Origin: Myxococcales bacterium
GTDB taxonomy: Bacteria > Myxococcota_A > Polyangia > Polyangiales > Polyangiaceae
Assembly: GCA_004193285.1 (NCBI GenBank)
Contig: SECP01000045.1
Coordinates: forward strand, 1-64,000
Length of the DNA: 64,000 bases
Direction: 5' to 3'
A model generated the notes under the pieces. That model made no database searches and was not told the origin of the DNA. It saw only the letters and a list, made by a program, of their open reading frames with translations. Positions 36,345 to 45,403 of the stretch are shown piece by piece. A program made the translations under genes and the position numbers. Every line of letters begins with the position of its first letter. Positions within the stretch are counted from its first letter, which is position 1.

Positions 36345-36827
36345 TTAGCCGAGCGCTGCGCTGTCGGGCGGCAATTGCGGCGCCCCACGGTAGCCGGTGA
36401 CACGGTCGGCCACGATGCGAAAGAAGACGGGGGCGTGCCCTTGGCCTGGGTGGTCGAGTGCGCTCGACAGCGAGCTGGTTCCGGGCTCCCACCACATCGG
36501 CCGGGTTTGCAAAGAGGCGAGCGCTAGGAGGCGTTCATTGTAGTACTCCGGCGTGTCCGTTAGCTCTTCGTACCGCCCCATAACGACGCCGCTCGTCCAG
36601 TCACTGCTGCTGTTCAACCAGTCGGCTTCCAAGCACACGCGCGGGTTTTCACGCATCCAGTCGATTTTTTGACCAGCTAATGAGAACGCGTAGATGGATT
36701 CACCTTCCACCGCGAAAGAAATTGGCACCACGTAGGGTTGATTGTCCCTTGCACAAGCCAACCTGCCGAAGCCGGTGCTTGCCAGCTTTGCGTAACATTC
36801 CTTAGCCGAAATTTCTTGCACGTTCAT
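36345..36827 (-). CDS. Pyridoxamine 5'-phosphate oxidase-like (flavin-binding split barrel) protein
   Basis: MNVQEISAKECYAKLASTGFGRLACARDNQPYVVPISFAVEGESIYAFSLAGQKIDWMRENPRVCLEAD. Confidence 0.8.
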   Translation of the reverse strand: MNVQEISAKECYAKLASTGFGRLACARDNQPYVVPISFAVEGESIYAFSLAGQKIDWMRENPRVCLEADWLNSSSDWTSGVVMGRYEELTDTPEYYNERLLALASLQTRPMWWEPGTSSLSSALDHPGQGHAPVFFRIVADRVTGYRGAPQLPPDSAALG

Positions 36828-37184
36828 GCGATTGCTCGGTCCTTGGGGCGAGCGAGCAGCCTTCGACTCACCGGCGTACCGACGGCAGCCGATAGACTGG
36901 ATGCGGGCTCCCCGTTGCAATTAAACGCACGAAGCGTGCCAGGTGGCGAGCCGTCACCCTTGCCTGTGCGGCCGTCTGGAGTTCGGGAGCGAAGGACACT
37001 TCGCTTGCGCGGGAGCACATAGTTCAGCGCAAAAGTTGCACGTGGTTCGGGCGTAGACGCAAACACTGCACGAGCTGCTTGCTACGTATGAAAGACCGGC
37101 TGCACGGATCCGTTGAATGGCAACTGGCTGGCGTGCTCCTTGCTGACGCGAGCTCGTTCACGCTGCGAATAGTGGAGGATCCGA

Positions 37185-37589
37185 ATGATTAATTCCGATA
37201 TGCAAGTCCAAAGGTACATGACCAAAGACGTTCAAACGATCGGTGATCAGCAGCCGATGCTGATGGCACATCGCTTGATGCGTCAGGAGCAGGTCAAGCA
37301 TCTGCCTGTTCTGCATCAGGGCAAGCTGGTGGGCATTCTGTCGGACCGGGACTTGAACTTGTTCGAGTCGCTGAGCGCGGTCGACCCAAAGCTCGTGTCG
37401 GTAAGCGAAGCAATGACGGACGCTTACGTCGTCACGCCCGAGACTTCGCTCGACGAGGTCGTGAGCAGGATGGCGGAAAAAACGTGCGACGCGGCCGTCG
37501 TTTGCGACAAGCAACACAAGGTCGTGGGCATCTTCACCACCGTGGACGTGTGTGTCGCTTTCGCCACGCTGCTGCGCTCGCGACCGTAG
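37185..37589 (+). CDS. CBS-domain-pair protein
   Basis: VQRYMTKDVQTIGDQQPMLMAHRLMRQEQVKHLPVLHQGKLVGILSDRDL...VSEAMTDAYVVTPETSLDEVVSRMAEKTCDAAVVCDKQHKVVGIFTTVDV. Confidence 0.92.
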   Translation: MINSDMQVQRYMTKDVQTIGDQQPMLMAHRLMRQEQVKHLPVLHQGKLVGILSDRDLNLFESLSAVDPKLVSVSEAMTDAYVVTPETSLDEVVSRMAEKTCDAAVVCDKQHKVVGIFTTVDVCVAFATLLRSRP

Positions 37590-37754
37590 GTGCGTAGGGA
37601 CGAGAGCTCGCCGGAATATACCGGGTCCGGCCAAATTCATATTTGGCAGCCTAGGTCAGGGGCTAGGTGACCGGGCGTGGAATCAGGAGTATGTAACGGC
37701 CTACCACGCGATCGTTGGGCCAGGCGTCGCATGCCTCGCGTCGTGCGCTACGGC

Positions 37755-39152
37755 ATGAAAAGCACCAGAATTCTGATTGTCGATGACGAGCCGGACGTGC
37801 TCGCTTTCATGCAGCACTTGCTTGCCATGAAGGGGTACGAGGTGGAGCTTGCTGCCGGCGGCGAGGAAGCGCTGAGCGTATTGACCGATCGCGCACCCGC
37901 GCTGCTGATCACGGACTTGCGCATGCCCGGGTTGGATGGGATGGGCCTCCTGGCGAAGGTTCGCGAGCAGAAGCTCGAGGTGCCGAGCATCGTGCTCTCT
38001 GCGGCTGGAGACGTTGCCATGGCGGTACGCGCGATGCGAGCAGGCGCCGTCGACTACCTCACTAAACCCGTCGACGTAGGGGCCCTTCTCTTAGCCGTCG
38101 AACGAGCGCTGCAGCGCCGAGACCTGCAAACGGAGGCCGAGAACCTGAGGGGGCAGCTGAGCGCGCGCAACCAGGACGGACTAGACGGTCTGTTGGGTAT
38201 CAGCTTGCCCATGCAGCGCATCTATCGGATGGCTCGGCAGGTAGCGCCGGCCCGCGCGACGCTGCTCCTCACGGGCGAGTCGGGTACCGGTAAAGGGCAG
38301 GTCGCGCGCGTCGTTCACGACCTGAGCCCCCGCAAGGCCGCGCCCTTCGTAGCGGTACACTGCGCCGCCTTGGCGGATGGCTTGCTCGAAAGCGAGCTGT
38401 TTGGTCACGAGAAGGGCGCGTTCACGGGAGCGGACAAGCGAAGGCTCGGACGCTTGGAGCAAGCGAGCGGCGGCACGCTGTTCCTGGACGAGGTTGGCGA
38501 CATTCCGCTTGGTACGCAGACCAAGCTGCTGCGGGTACTGCAAGAGCGGTCGCTCGAGCGGGTGGGCGGAAACGAGTCCATCTCGATTGATGTCCGTGTC
38601 ATCGCGGCCACGAGCAAAGATCTGACGTGTGAAATCCGCGAAGGGCGGTTCCGGGAGGACCTCTTCTACCGGCTCAACGTGGTCCACATGGAAATGCCAC
38701 CGCTGAGGTTGCGCGGCCACGACGTGGTCATCCTCGCCGAGCACTTCCTCCAGCGGTTCGCGCGGGAGAATCACCGCCGCATCGATGGCCTAGCTGATGA
38801 CGCGCGAGCCAAAGTCCTTTCCCATAGCTGGCCGGGTAACGTTCGCGAGCTCGAGAACGCGATGGAGCGGGCGGTGGTGTTCAGCGACGGCTCCGTGGTC
38901 CATGCCGAGGCGCTGCCGTTCGACACGGTCCCGCTGGGGTTCGACGACATCCTCGTGCCGGGCGCGTCGCTCGCCGAAATCGAGCGGTACGCGATCACCA
39001 AAACCTTGGCGGCGGTCAACGGGTCTACCAGCCGCGCGGCGGAGATCCTCGGGGTTAGCGTGCGGACCGTTCAATACAGACTTCACGAGTACGGCTCGCT
39101 TGTCGGCCGGGCGAGTGAAGGCGACACCGACACCACCGCTTCCCGGCACTAG
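37755..39152 (+). CDS. NtrC-type sigma-54-dependent response regulator
   Basis: [13 protein letters not shown]...[14 protein letters not shown]...TKPVD; AAA+: [61 protein letters not shown]; Fis [25 protein letters not shown]. Confidence 0.95.
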   Translation: MKSTRILIVDDEPDVLAFMQHLLAMKGYEVELAAGGEEALSVLTDRAPALLITDLRMPGLDGMGLLAKVREQKLEVPSIVLSAAGDVAMAVRAMRAGAVDYLTKPVDVGALLLAVERALQRRDLQTEAENLRGQLSARNQDGLDGLLGISLPMQRIYRMARQVAPARATLLLTGESGTGKGQVARVVHDLSPRKAAPFVAVHCAALADGLLESELFGHEKGAFTGADKRRLGRLEQASGGTLFLDEVGDIPLGTQTKLLRVLQERSLERVGGNESISIDVRVIAATSKDLTCEIREGRFREDLFYRLNVVHMEMPPLRLRGHDVVILAEHFLQRFARENHRRIDGLADDARAKVLSHSWPGNVRELENAMERAVVFSDGSVVHAEALPFDTVPLGFDDILVPGASLAEIERYAITKTLAAVNGSTSRAAEILGVSVRTVQYRLHEYGSLVGRASEGDTDTTASRH

Positions 39153-39346
39153 CGACGTTCGCCGCTCCGGGAGTCACCCGTCGCTACGGAACCACCGAGC
39201 AGCAGGTGCGTTCGTTCGTAGTGGAGGAGCCATTCGCCGAGCGTTGAGAGCGCGATTTCGCGTGGCACGCCTAACCGCTCGGCGAGGTAGGTCACCAAAT
39301 CCTCCCGAAAGCTATTCACGGACGAGTCTGGGTCGAGGGCGGCCAT
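39149..39346 (-). CDS. Small hypothetical protein (65 aa)
   Basis: [53 protein letters not shown]; convergent with the NtrC gene, protein-like composition. Confidence 0.45.
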   Translation of the reverse strand: MAALDPDSSVNSFREDLVTYLAERLGVPREIALSTLGEWLLHYERTHLLLGGSVATGDSRSGERR

Positions 39347-39404
39347 CGTCCAATGTCAGGTTGCAAAGGGTGAGCCACGCACCGGCGTCGTCGCGCCGCC
39401 TTCT

Positions 39405-42400
39405 TTGTTCGCTGCGCGCTCTTTGGACGCGCAAGGTTTGCGCCCTCGCTCGTGCTGGGCGCATGCTACGGGCGTCGGCGCCTTCGCTGGCCACGATCCC
39501 TGTGGAGGCGTACGCTCGCCGCTGCTTTGGGGAGGCAAAAGGAAAACAAAACTGACCAACACGAAGAGACAGCCGGAGGGAGCTGAGCTCGCCTCGGCTG
39601 ACGAGAGCGGCGATCGCTCCAGGCGATTCCCCATCGTCGGAATCGGCGCCTCCGCTGGCGGTTTGGAAGCCTTCCGCCGTCTACTCGGCGCGCTGCCCAG
39701 CGACACGGGGATGGCTTACGTATTTGTCCAGCACCTCGCTCCCAATCATGAAAGCATCCTCGCGGAACTGTTGTCCGAAGCCACGAGGATGGAGGTCGCC
39801 GAGGTCAAAGGCGACGTACGTGTAAGACCAAACGAGGTGTACGTCATACCGCCTTCCAAGGGCTTGATGTTGGAAGACGATTTTTTGAAGCTCGTGCCCC
39901 GGGCCCTGCCCGGTACCGCGCACATGCCGATCGATTCCTTCATGAAGACTCTCGCGGACGCGCGAGGCTCGCAAGCGATTGGTGTCATCCTTTCCGGCAT
40001 GGGCTCGGATGGCACTTTGGGCCTGCAGGCGATCGAGGCAGCTGGGGGTATCGCGTTCGCGCAGGAGCCAACTTCGGCGCAGAACGCCAGCATGCCGCGT
40101 AGCGCGATTCAGGCTGGCGGGATCGACTTCATCCTCACTCCGGAAGACATCGCGGGCGAGCTGGCACGGCTTGGTCAGCACCCGTACATCGTCGGCGGCG
40201 CGCTGGTGCGAGCCGCGTCTGGAGCCTCGGTTGCCCCGAGTGCGGATGAAGACCGAGAGGGCCTCGCCAGGATCCTCGAGCAGTTGCGTGCCGCGGGCGG
40301 TACTGATTTCGCCGCCTACAAGAAGACGACGCTGCGCCGGCGCATTGCCCGGCGAATGGCGGTAGTGCGTGCGGAAACCCTGCTCGGCTATGCGCGCCTG
40401 CTGGAAGGCAATTTTGCCGAAGCGAGCGCACTCCACGAAGATTGCCTTATCTCTGTGACTTCGTTCTTTCGTGACCGAGAAGTATTCGCCGCTCTGACCG
40501 AACGGGTGATCTCGAGGCTGCTAGAGGACTGTGCCTCCGATATTCCCTTGCGGGTGTGGGTGCCGGGCTGCGCGACCGGCGAAGAGGCCTATTCAATAGC
40601 CATGTGCTTACTCGAGCGCATGGCCGAGCTCTCGGTGAACCGTACGCTGCAGATTTTTGCGACCGACTTGAGCGAGGGCGCATTGGCCAGGGCGCGAGAG
40701 GGAAAGTACGTCGTCAACATTGGGAGGGACGTGTCGACCGAACGTCTGCAGCGCTTTTTCACCAAAGTGGGTGGCTACTACCAGATTAGCAAGCCCATCC
40801 GTGAAATGTGCGTCTTTGCGCGCCACGATTTGACGCGAGACCCTCCCTACTCGCGACTAGACCTGATCAGCTGTCGCAACGTCCTCATCTACTTGGAGCC
40901 GCGCTTACAAGAGGTGGTGTTCGCAACCTTTTATTATGCCCTCAAGCCGAACCGCTACCTGCTCATAGGCCCCGCGGAGACGGTCGGGGCATCAGGACCG
41001 CTCTTCATGCCCGTCGACGAGAAGCGACGTATCTACTCCCGCAACGCGGTGGACGGCCCGCCGCGCTTGTTGTCCGTCCGCGGGCCGCCGAACCATTCGC
41101 GCCCCAGCTTGCAGGCCAGACCCCCAGGACCGGCTATCTCAGAGGTGCCGCGTGAGGTCGACCGAATGCTGCTCACTCGCTTTGGCCCCCCTGCCGTGGT
41201 GGTCGACGAGGGCCTCCGCGTGCTTGAGTTTCGCGGCGATACCTCGCCGTTTCTCGAGCATGGCCACGGCAAAGCCACGCTCAGCCTCGAACGGTTGGTG
41301 CGGAAAGGCCTGCTGATGGAGCTGCGCCAAGCGATTGCGGATGCACGCCGCAGTGACACCGCGGTGCGAAAGTCCGGACTTCACGTCCGTCACCGCGAGA
41401 ACCTGCAGAGCGTCAACATCGAGGTCTTACCAATCAAGGGGCGGGCATCGGCCGAGCGGTGCTTGTTGGTCCTGTTCGAGGCCTCGAGCGCCGCCACGAC
41501 CAGCGAGTCTCCGTCCCTCGTCTCGACGGCGACAGGCGACGCAAGAGATCTAGAGATCGACCGCCTCGGTCAAGGCCTCGCCCAGACCACGGAGTACGTG
41601 CACACGCTCGTTCGCGAGCACGAGTCGGCGTTGGAGGAGCTTCAATCGACTACGGAGGAAGCGCTCTCGAGCAACGAAGAGCTGCAAAGCCTGAACGAAG
41701 AGCTGCAGACTGCCAAGGAAGAGATTCAATCCGCCAACGAGGAACTGGCGACGCTGAATCAGGAGCTGCAGGATCGCAACGAGCAGCTGGCTCGCTCCAA
41801 CGAGAGCATCCAGCGCGGGTTGGACAGCGCCAACGAGTTGGTCGATACGGTCCCGGGACCGCTCGTGATCCTGGACAGCGACCTGAGGATCGAGAAGGGT
41901 AACGCCTCCTTTTACGAGATCTTCAAGACGAAGGCAGAGTTTGCGCGCGGTCGCGGTTTCACCGACCTGGGCGAACGAGCGTGGGACCAGCCCGAGCTCT
42001 TGCGGGAGCTGCGCAGGGTGCTGGATGAAGGCGCGCCGCTCGAAGACATGACCGTGGACATGAGTCTACCCGGCATTGGTCCCCGCAGCATCTCTCTGAG
42101 CGCTCGGCGTCTTCGACCCGATCGCGACCCCACGGGCCGTCTCCTCGTTGCCCTCCAGGACCGCACGGAAATGAAACTAGCCGAGCAGAGCCGCGAAGCC
42201 ATGCTCGCTTTGGAGCAAGCCGCGCGCACGAAGGCGGAAGCCGCGGACCACCTCAAGGACGAGTTCGTCGCGACCGCTTCGCACGAGCTGCGCGGACCGC
42301 TCACCGTGATTTCTGGATGGGTGAATGTCCTTTTGGAAAGCGGTGAGGACGTAGGCACAGACACCCTAGCAAAGGCCCTCGCCGCCATTGGCCGCGGCGT

Positions 42401-43427
42401 TGCCGCACAAGGGCGTCTCATCTCCGACCTTTTCGATCACTCGCGGATAATCGCGGGTAAGGTCGAGGCGAGGCGTGCCCCCATCGACCTGCTCGCCGTT
42501 GCCGAAGCCGCCCTTGTCGGGGTGCGCGCCGCTGCCCAGGCCAAGGACATCACTGTCGAGCTCACGCAACAGGGCTTGCCCTGTGTCGTACTGGGCGACT
42601 TCGACCGCATGCAACAGGCCCTTTGGAACCTGTTTTCGAACGCGGTCAAGTTCACTCCTTCGCGCGGCTTCGTTCGCGTATCCCTCTCGCGCGTGGTCAA
42701 CGAAGTCCATTTGAGCGTGCGCGACACGGGCTGCGGCATCTCCCCCGAGTTTCTGCCCCACGTCTTCGACCGTTTTCGCCAAGCCGAGAGCTCGACTGCG
42801 CGCCTCCAACCCGGTCTTGGTCTGGGGCTCACCCTGGTGCGCGAGCTGATCGAGCTGCACGGAGGAATCGTCCGAGCGGAAAGCGAGGGGCTCAATGCGG
42901 GCTCCACCTTCACTCTGATCCTGCCCATCCCGGCCCTACTGATGGTCGCCGACGCGGAGTCCGCACCCCTCAGCAATCGACGGAACGTGGCGAGCAGCAT
43001 TCCGCCTGCGCCGCTCGACGTTGGCTCCGGGACCGTGCACGAGCTGTTGAAGGCCACACGCGTGTTGGTCGTCGACGACGAAGCAGACGCGCGCGAGGCA
43101 CTCGTCGCCCTCCTAGAACGTTCGGGCGCCGATGTGCGCTCCGTCGCTTCCGTAGCCGACGCGATGACCGCGTTGAAAGCATCGTTGCCCGACGTGCTGA
43201 TTAGCGACCTCGGCATGCCCGGTGAAGATGGCTACGAGCTGATTCGCCAAGTGCGGCTCCTGCCCGCCGATGCCGGCGGTCGCCTTCCAATGCTAGCAGT
43301 CAGCGGGTATGCGACCGATGCGCATCGCAGGAAAGTCATCACCTCGGGCTTTCAACGATTTCTGGAGAAGCCGGTCGCACCGGCGGTGCTGCTCGCGGAA
43401 GTAGCGCGGCTTGCAGGCAGGCATTGA
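39405..43427 (+). CDS. CheB-CheR-coiled coil-PAS-histidine kinase-REC hybrid sensor protein; exact start uncertain
   Basis: CheB: PIVGIGASAGGLEAF, VQHLAPNHES, SGMGSDGT; CheR: VWVPGCATGEEAYSIAM, ATDLSEGALARAREGKY, DLISCRNVLIYLEP; coiled coil LQSTTEEALSSNEELQSLNEELQTAKEEIQSANEELATLNQELQ; HisKA ATASHELRGPLTVISGW; HATPase; REC LVVDDEADAREAL...DVLISDLGMPGEDGYELI. Confidence 0.95.
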   Translation: MFAARSLDAQGLRPRSCWAHATGVGAFAGHDPCGGVRSPLLWGGKRKTKLTNTKRQPEGAELASADESGDRSRRFPIVGIGASAGGLEAFRRLLGALPSDTGMAYVFVQHLAPNHESILAELLSEATRMEVAEVKGDVRVRPNEVYVIPPSKGLMLEDDFLKLVPRALPGTAHMPIDSFMKTLADARGSQAIGVILSGMGSDGTLGLQAIEAAGGIAFAQEPTSAQNASMPRSAIQAGGIDFILTPEDIAGELARLGQHPYIVGGALVRAASGASVAPSADEDREGLARILEQLRAAGGTDFAAYKKTTLRRRIARRMAVVRAETLLGYARLLEGNFAEASALHEDCLISVTSFFRDREVFAALTERVISRLLEDCASDIPLRVWVPGCATGEEAYSIAMCLLERMAELSVNRTLQIFATDLSEGALARAREGKYVVNIGRDVSTERLQRFFTKVGGYYQISKPIREMCVFARHDLTRDPPYSRLDLISCRNVLIYLEPRLQEVVFATFYYALKPNRYLLIGPAETVGASGPLFMPVDEKRRIYSRNAVDGPPRLLSVRGPPNHSRPSLQARPPGPAISEVPREVDRMLLTRFGPPAVVVDEGLRVLEFRGDTSPFLEHGHGKATLSLERLVRKGLLMELRQAIADARRSDTAVRKSGLHVRHRENLQSVNIEVLPIKGRASAERCLLVLFEASSAATTSESPSLVSTATGDARDLEIDRLGQGLAQTTEYVHTLVREHESALEELQSTTEEALSSNEELQSLNEELQTAKEEIQSANEELATLNQELQDRNEQLARSNESIQRGLDSANELVDTVPGPLVILDSDLRIEKGNASFYEIFKTKAEFARGRGFTDLGERAWDQPELLRELRRVLDEGAPLEDMTVDMSLPGIGPRSISLSARRLRPDRDPTGRLLVALQDRTEMKLAEQSREAMLALEQAARTKAEAADHLKDEFVATASHELRGPLTVISGWVNVLLESGEDVGTDTLAKALAAIGRGVAAQGRLISDLFDHSRIIAGKVEARRAPIDLLAVAEAALVGVRAAAQAKDITVELTQQGLPCVVLGDFDRMQQALWNLFSNAVKFTPSRGFVRVSLSRVVNEVHLSVRDTGCGISPEFLPHVFDRFRQAESSTARLQPGLGLGLTLVRELIELHGGIVRAESEGLNAGSTFTLILPIPALLMVADAESAPLSNRRNVASSIPPAPLDVGSGTVHELLKATRVLVVDDEADAREALVALLERSGADVRSVASVADAMTALKASLPDVLISDLGMPGEDGYELIRQVRLLPADAGGRLPMLAVSGYATDAHRRKVITSGFQRFLEKPVAPAVLLAEVARLAGRH

Positions 43428-43462
43428 GTGAGCGCGCGCGCGGTCTCGGTGCTTGGATGAAG

Positions 43463-43492
43463 TTCGTCTCGGCGCGCAAGCGCCGAGACGAA
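43463..43492. terminator. Perfect 12-bp hairpin downstream of the hybrid kinase gene
   Basis: TTCGTCTCGGCG-CGCAAG-CGCCGAGACGAA. Confidence 0.7.
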
Positions 43493-43499
43493 GGGTCGC

Positions 43500-43525
43500 T
43501 TTTCGCCGCACGCGTGTGGCGAAAA
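43500..43525. terminator. Second adjacent hairpin (8-bp stem TTTTCGCC/GGCGAAAA)
   Basis: TTTTCGCC-GCACGCGTGT-GGCGAAAA directly after the first hairpin. Confidence 0.5.
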
Positions 43526-43658
43526 CGGGCGCGGCGCGTGAAGGCGCGTGTGCGTGAACGGAATCCAATGCGCTTTGGTTCTCGCCGCTTATCGCGGAAC
43601 ACGGCCGGTCGTTGGACATGGCTCGGTTCCCTCGCGGAGCCCCACAGGGAGAAAAGCA

Positions 43659-45302
43659 GTGAAGCATTTGCATTGGCGGGCGCTCAGCGCCGTAGTGGTT
43701 CTTGGTTCCTTGACGGCGTGCGATGAAGATCCAGTGACTTCGCGAGGGGAGACATTGGTCAACGTCGAGGCGGAAGCTGCAGGTGACCACTGTGACAGCG
43801 GCGGCCAACGCATCGAGACCGGCGTGGACTCCAACCGCGATGGTGAGCTCAGCAGCGACGAGGTCGTGAAGACGAGCTATGCCTGTAACGGTTCCACGGG
43901 CGATTCCGGTGTTTCTGGCGATCCCGGCGAGGCTGGTGGCGATGGCGCGCCCGGCCAAAACTCGCTGGTAGACGTGGAGTCGGAGCCGGCCGGTGAGAAT
44001 TGCAGCGCGGGCGGACAGAAGGTGAGCACCGGCCTGGACGCGAACGGCGACGCGGTCTTGAGTTCCGCTGAAGTTCAGAACGTGTTTTACGTTTGCCAAG
44101 GTGGGGAAGGGCTTCGCTCGGTCGTCGCCACTATCAGCGAGCCCGCCGGTGAGCACTGCGCCGATGCCGGCCAGAAGCTGCTCCACGGAATGGACCTCGA
44201 TCACGACGGCGCGCTCGACCCCGACGAAATCGAGGGCGAGACGTACCTCTGCAACGGCGCCGTCGGCGCGACCGGCGCCGTCTCGTTGGCGGTGGTCACT
44301 GACGAGCTCGCTGGTGAACACTGCGCCGCGGGCGGCAAGCGCATCGACACCGGCGTCGATGGCGACGCGAGCGACGCTCTCGAAGAGGCGGAGATCGCCG
44401 AGACGAGCTACGTGTGCGACGGCGTGGAGGGCGCCGCGAGCTTGGTACTCCTGACGAAGGAGCTCGCGGGAGACAACTGCGCAGCCGGCGGGCAGCGCAT
44501 CGACCAGGGTATCGACGACAGCGGCGACGGCACCCTGCAATCCGAAGAATTCGACGACACGCGCTACGTTTGCAACGGCACCGATGGCACGAACGGCTTC
44601 AGCACCCTGATCACCGTCACGGCCATCGAGAAGGGCGCGACCTGCGCGAACGGCGGCCAAGCGCTCGCCATTGGCCTGGACAACGGCGACGACGCGGGTA
44701 CTCCCCGCAACGGCGCCCTGGAAGAGGGCGAAATCGACTCGACGGCCAACCTGTGCAGTGGCGTCGACGGTGACGATGGGGCCGATGGTGAAGACGGCGT
44801 CGACGGTGAAGACGGCGTCGACGGTAAAGACGGCGTCGATGGTGAAGACGGCGTCGATGGCGCGGGAGGCGTACATCTCATCGACGCCAACGGCTTCGAC
44901 CTGGGTCGCATGGTCGGCAGCAGCGGCGGCTTCAGCAGCAACATGACCATGGTCAGCACGACCGGTTACACGTACGCGCTCTACTACTACAATCTCAGCT
45001 ACTCCACTTCGACCATCTACTTTACGAACAACGACTGCACCGGTACCGCGTTCACGTACTCGCCCGTGCAAGGCGGCCAGAACGCCATTGGTGGCAAGTT
45101 CGCTTCGTATGTCGACACTGTCGGCTGGTTCGCCTCCGTGCCGAGCAGCTACGCCGCGTCTCGCTCGTATGCCTCGTACCGCGGCAACGCGACCTGCTAC
45201 GGAAACACCGGCACGACCAACGGCTTCACCGTCGTTCCGACGACCGCGCAGGTGGTCGGGGTTCCGTCGACCGTGCCCGCTACCCCCGCGTCTTTCCAGT
45301 GA
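43659..45302 (+). CDS. Lipoprotein with six tandem DUF7151-like repeats, a collagen-like GxY segment and a C-terminal globular domain
   Basis: GTG start VKHLHWRALSAVVVLGSLTACDEDP; repeats of xAGxxCxxGGxxIxxGxDxNxDGxLxxxEVxxTxYVCNG; GEDGVDGEDGVDGKDGVDGEDGVDG. Confidence 0.85.
   Translation: MKHLHWRALSAVVVLGSLTACDEDPVTSRGETLVNVEAEAAGDHCDSGGQRIETGVDSNRDGELSSDEVVKTSYACNGSTGDSGVSGDPGEAGGDGAPGQNSLVDVESEPAGENCSAGGQKVSTGLDANGDAVLSSAEVQNVFYVCQGGEGLRSVVATISEPAGEHCADAGQKLLHGMDLDHDGALDPDEIEGETYLCNGAVGATGAVSLAVVTDELAGEHCAAGGKRIDTGVDGDASDALEEAEIAETSYVCDGVEGAASLVLLTKELAGDNCAAGGQRIDQGIDDSGDGTLQSEEFDDTRYVCNGTDGTNGFSTLITVTAIEKGATCANGGQALAIGLDNGDDAGTPRNGALEEGEIDSTANLCSGVDGDDGADGEDGVDGEDGVDGKDGVDGEDGVDGAGGVHLIDANGFDLGRMVGSSGGFSSNMTMVSTTGYTYALYYYNLSYSTSTIYFTNNDCTGTAFTYSPVQGGQNAIGGKFASYVDTVGWFASVPSSYAASRSYASYRGNATCYGNTGTTNGFTVVPTTAQVVGVPSTVPATPASFQ
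44780..44865 (+). repeat. 18-bp tandem repeat encoding collagen-like (GEDGVD)n
   Basis: ggtgaagacggcgtcgac repeated about 4 times with minor variants. Confidence 0.85.
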
Positions 45303-45403
45303 AGCGCTCGTGAACGACTAGCGAGCGCCGCGCACGCTCAGTGATCGGAGCCTCTCGGCGGAAACGTCGGGAGGCTTCGTCGCGTTCAGCGAATGAAACC
45401 GCT

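Noticed and set aside
37265-37281. tggcacatcgcttga resembling a sigma-54 -24/-12 element upstream of the NtrC gene
   Set aside because: Lies inside the CBS coding sequence, about 490 bp from the next gene, and the -12 half is imperfect; likely chance.
43293-45071. 592-aa minus-strand ORF antisense to the DUF7151-like repeat lipoprotein
   Set aside because: Mirror of a repetitive high-GC gene; composition (VDAVFTVDAVFT) is reverse-complement of the collagen-like repeat; no recognisable domain.
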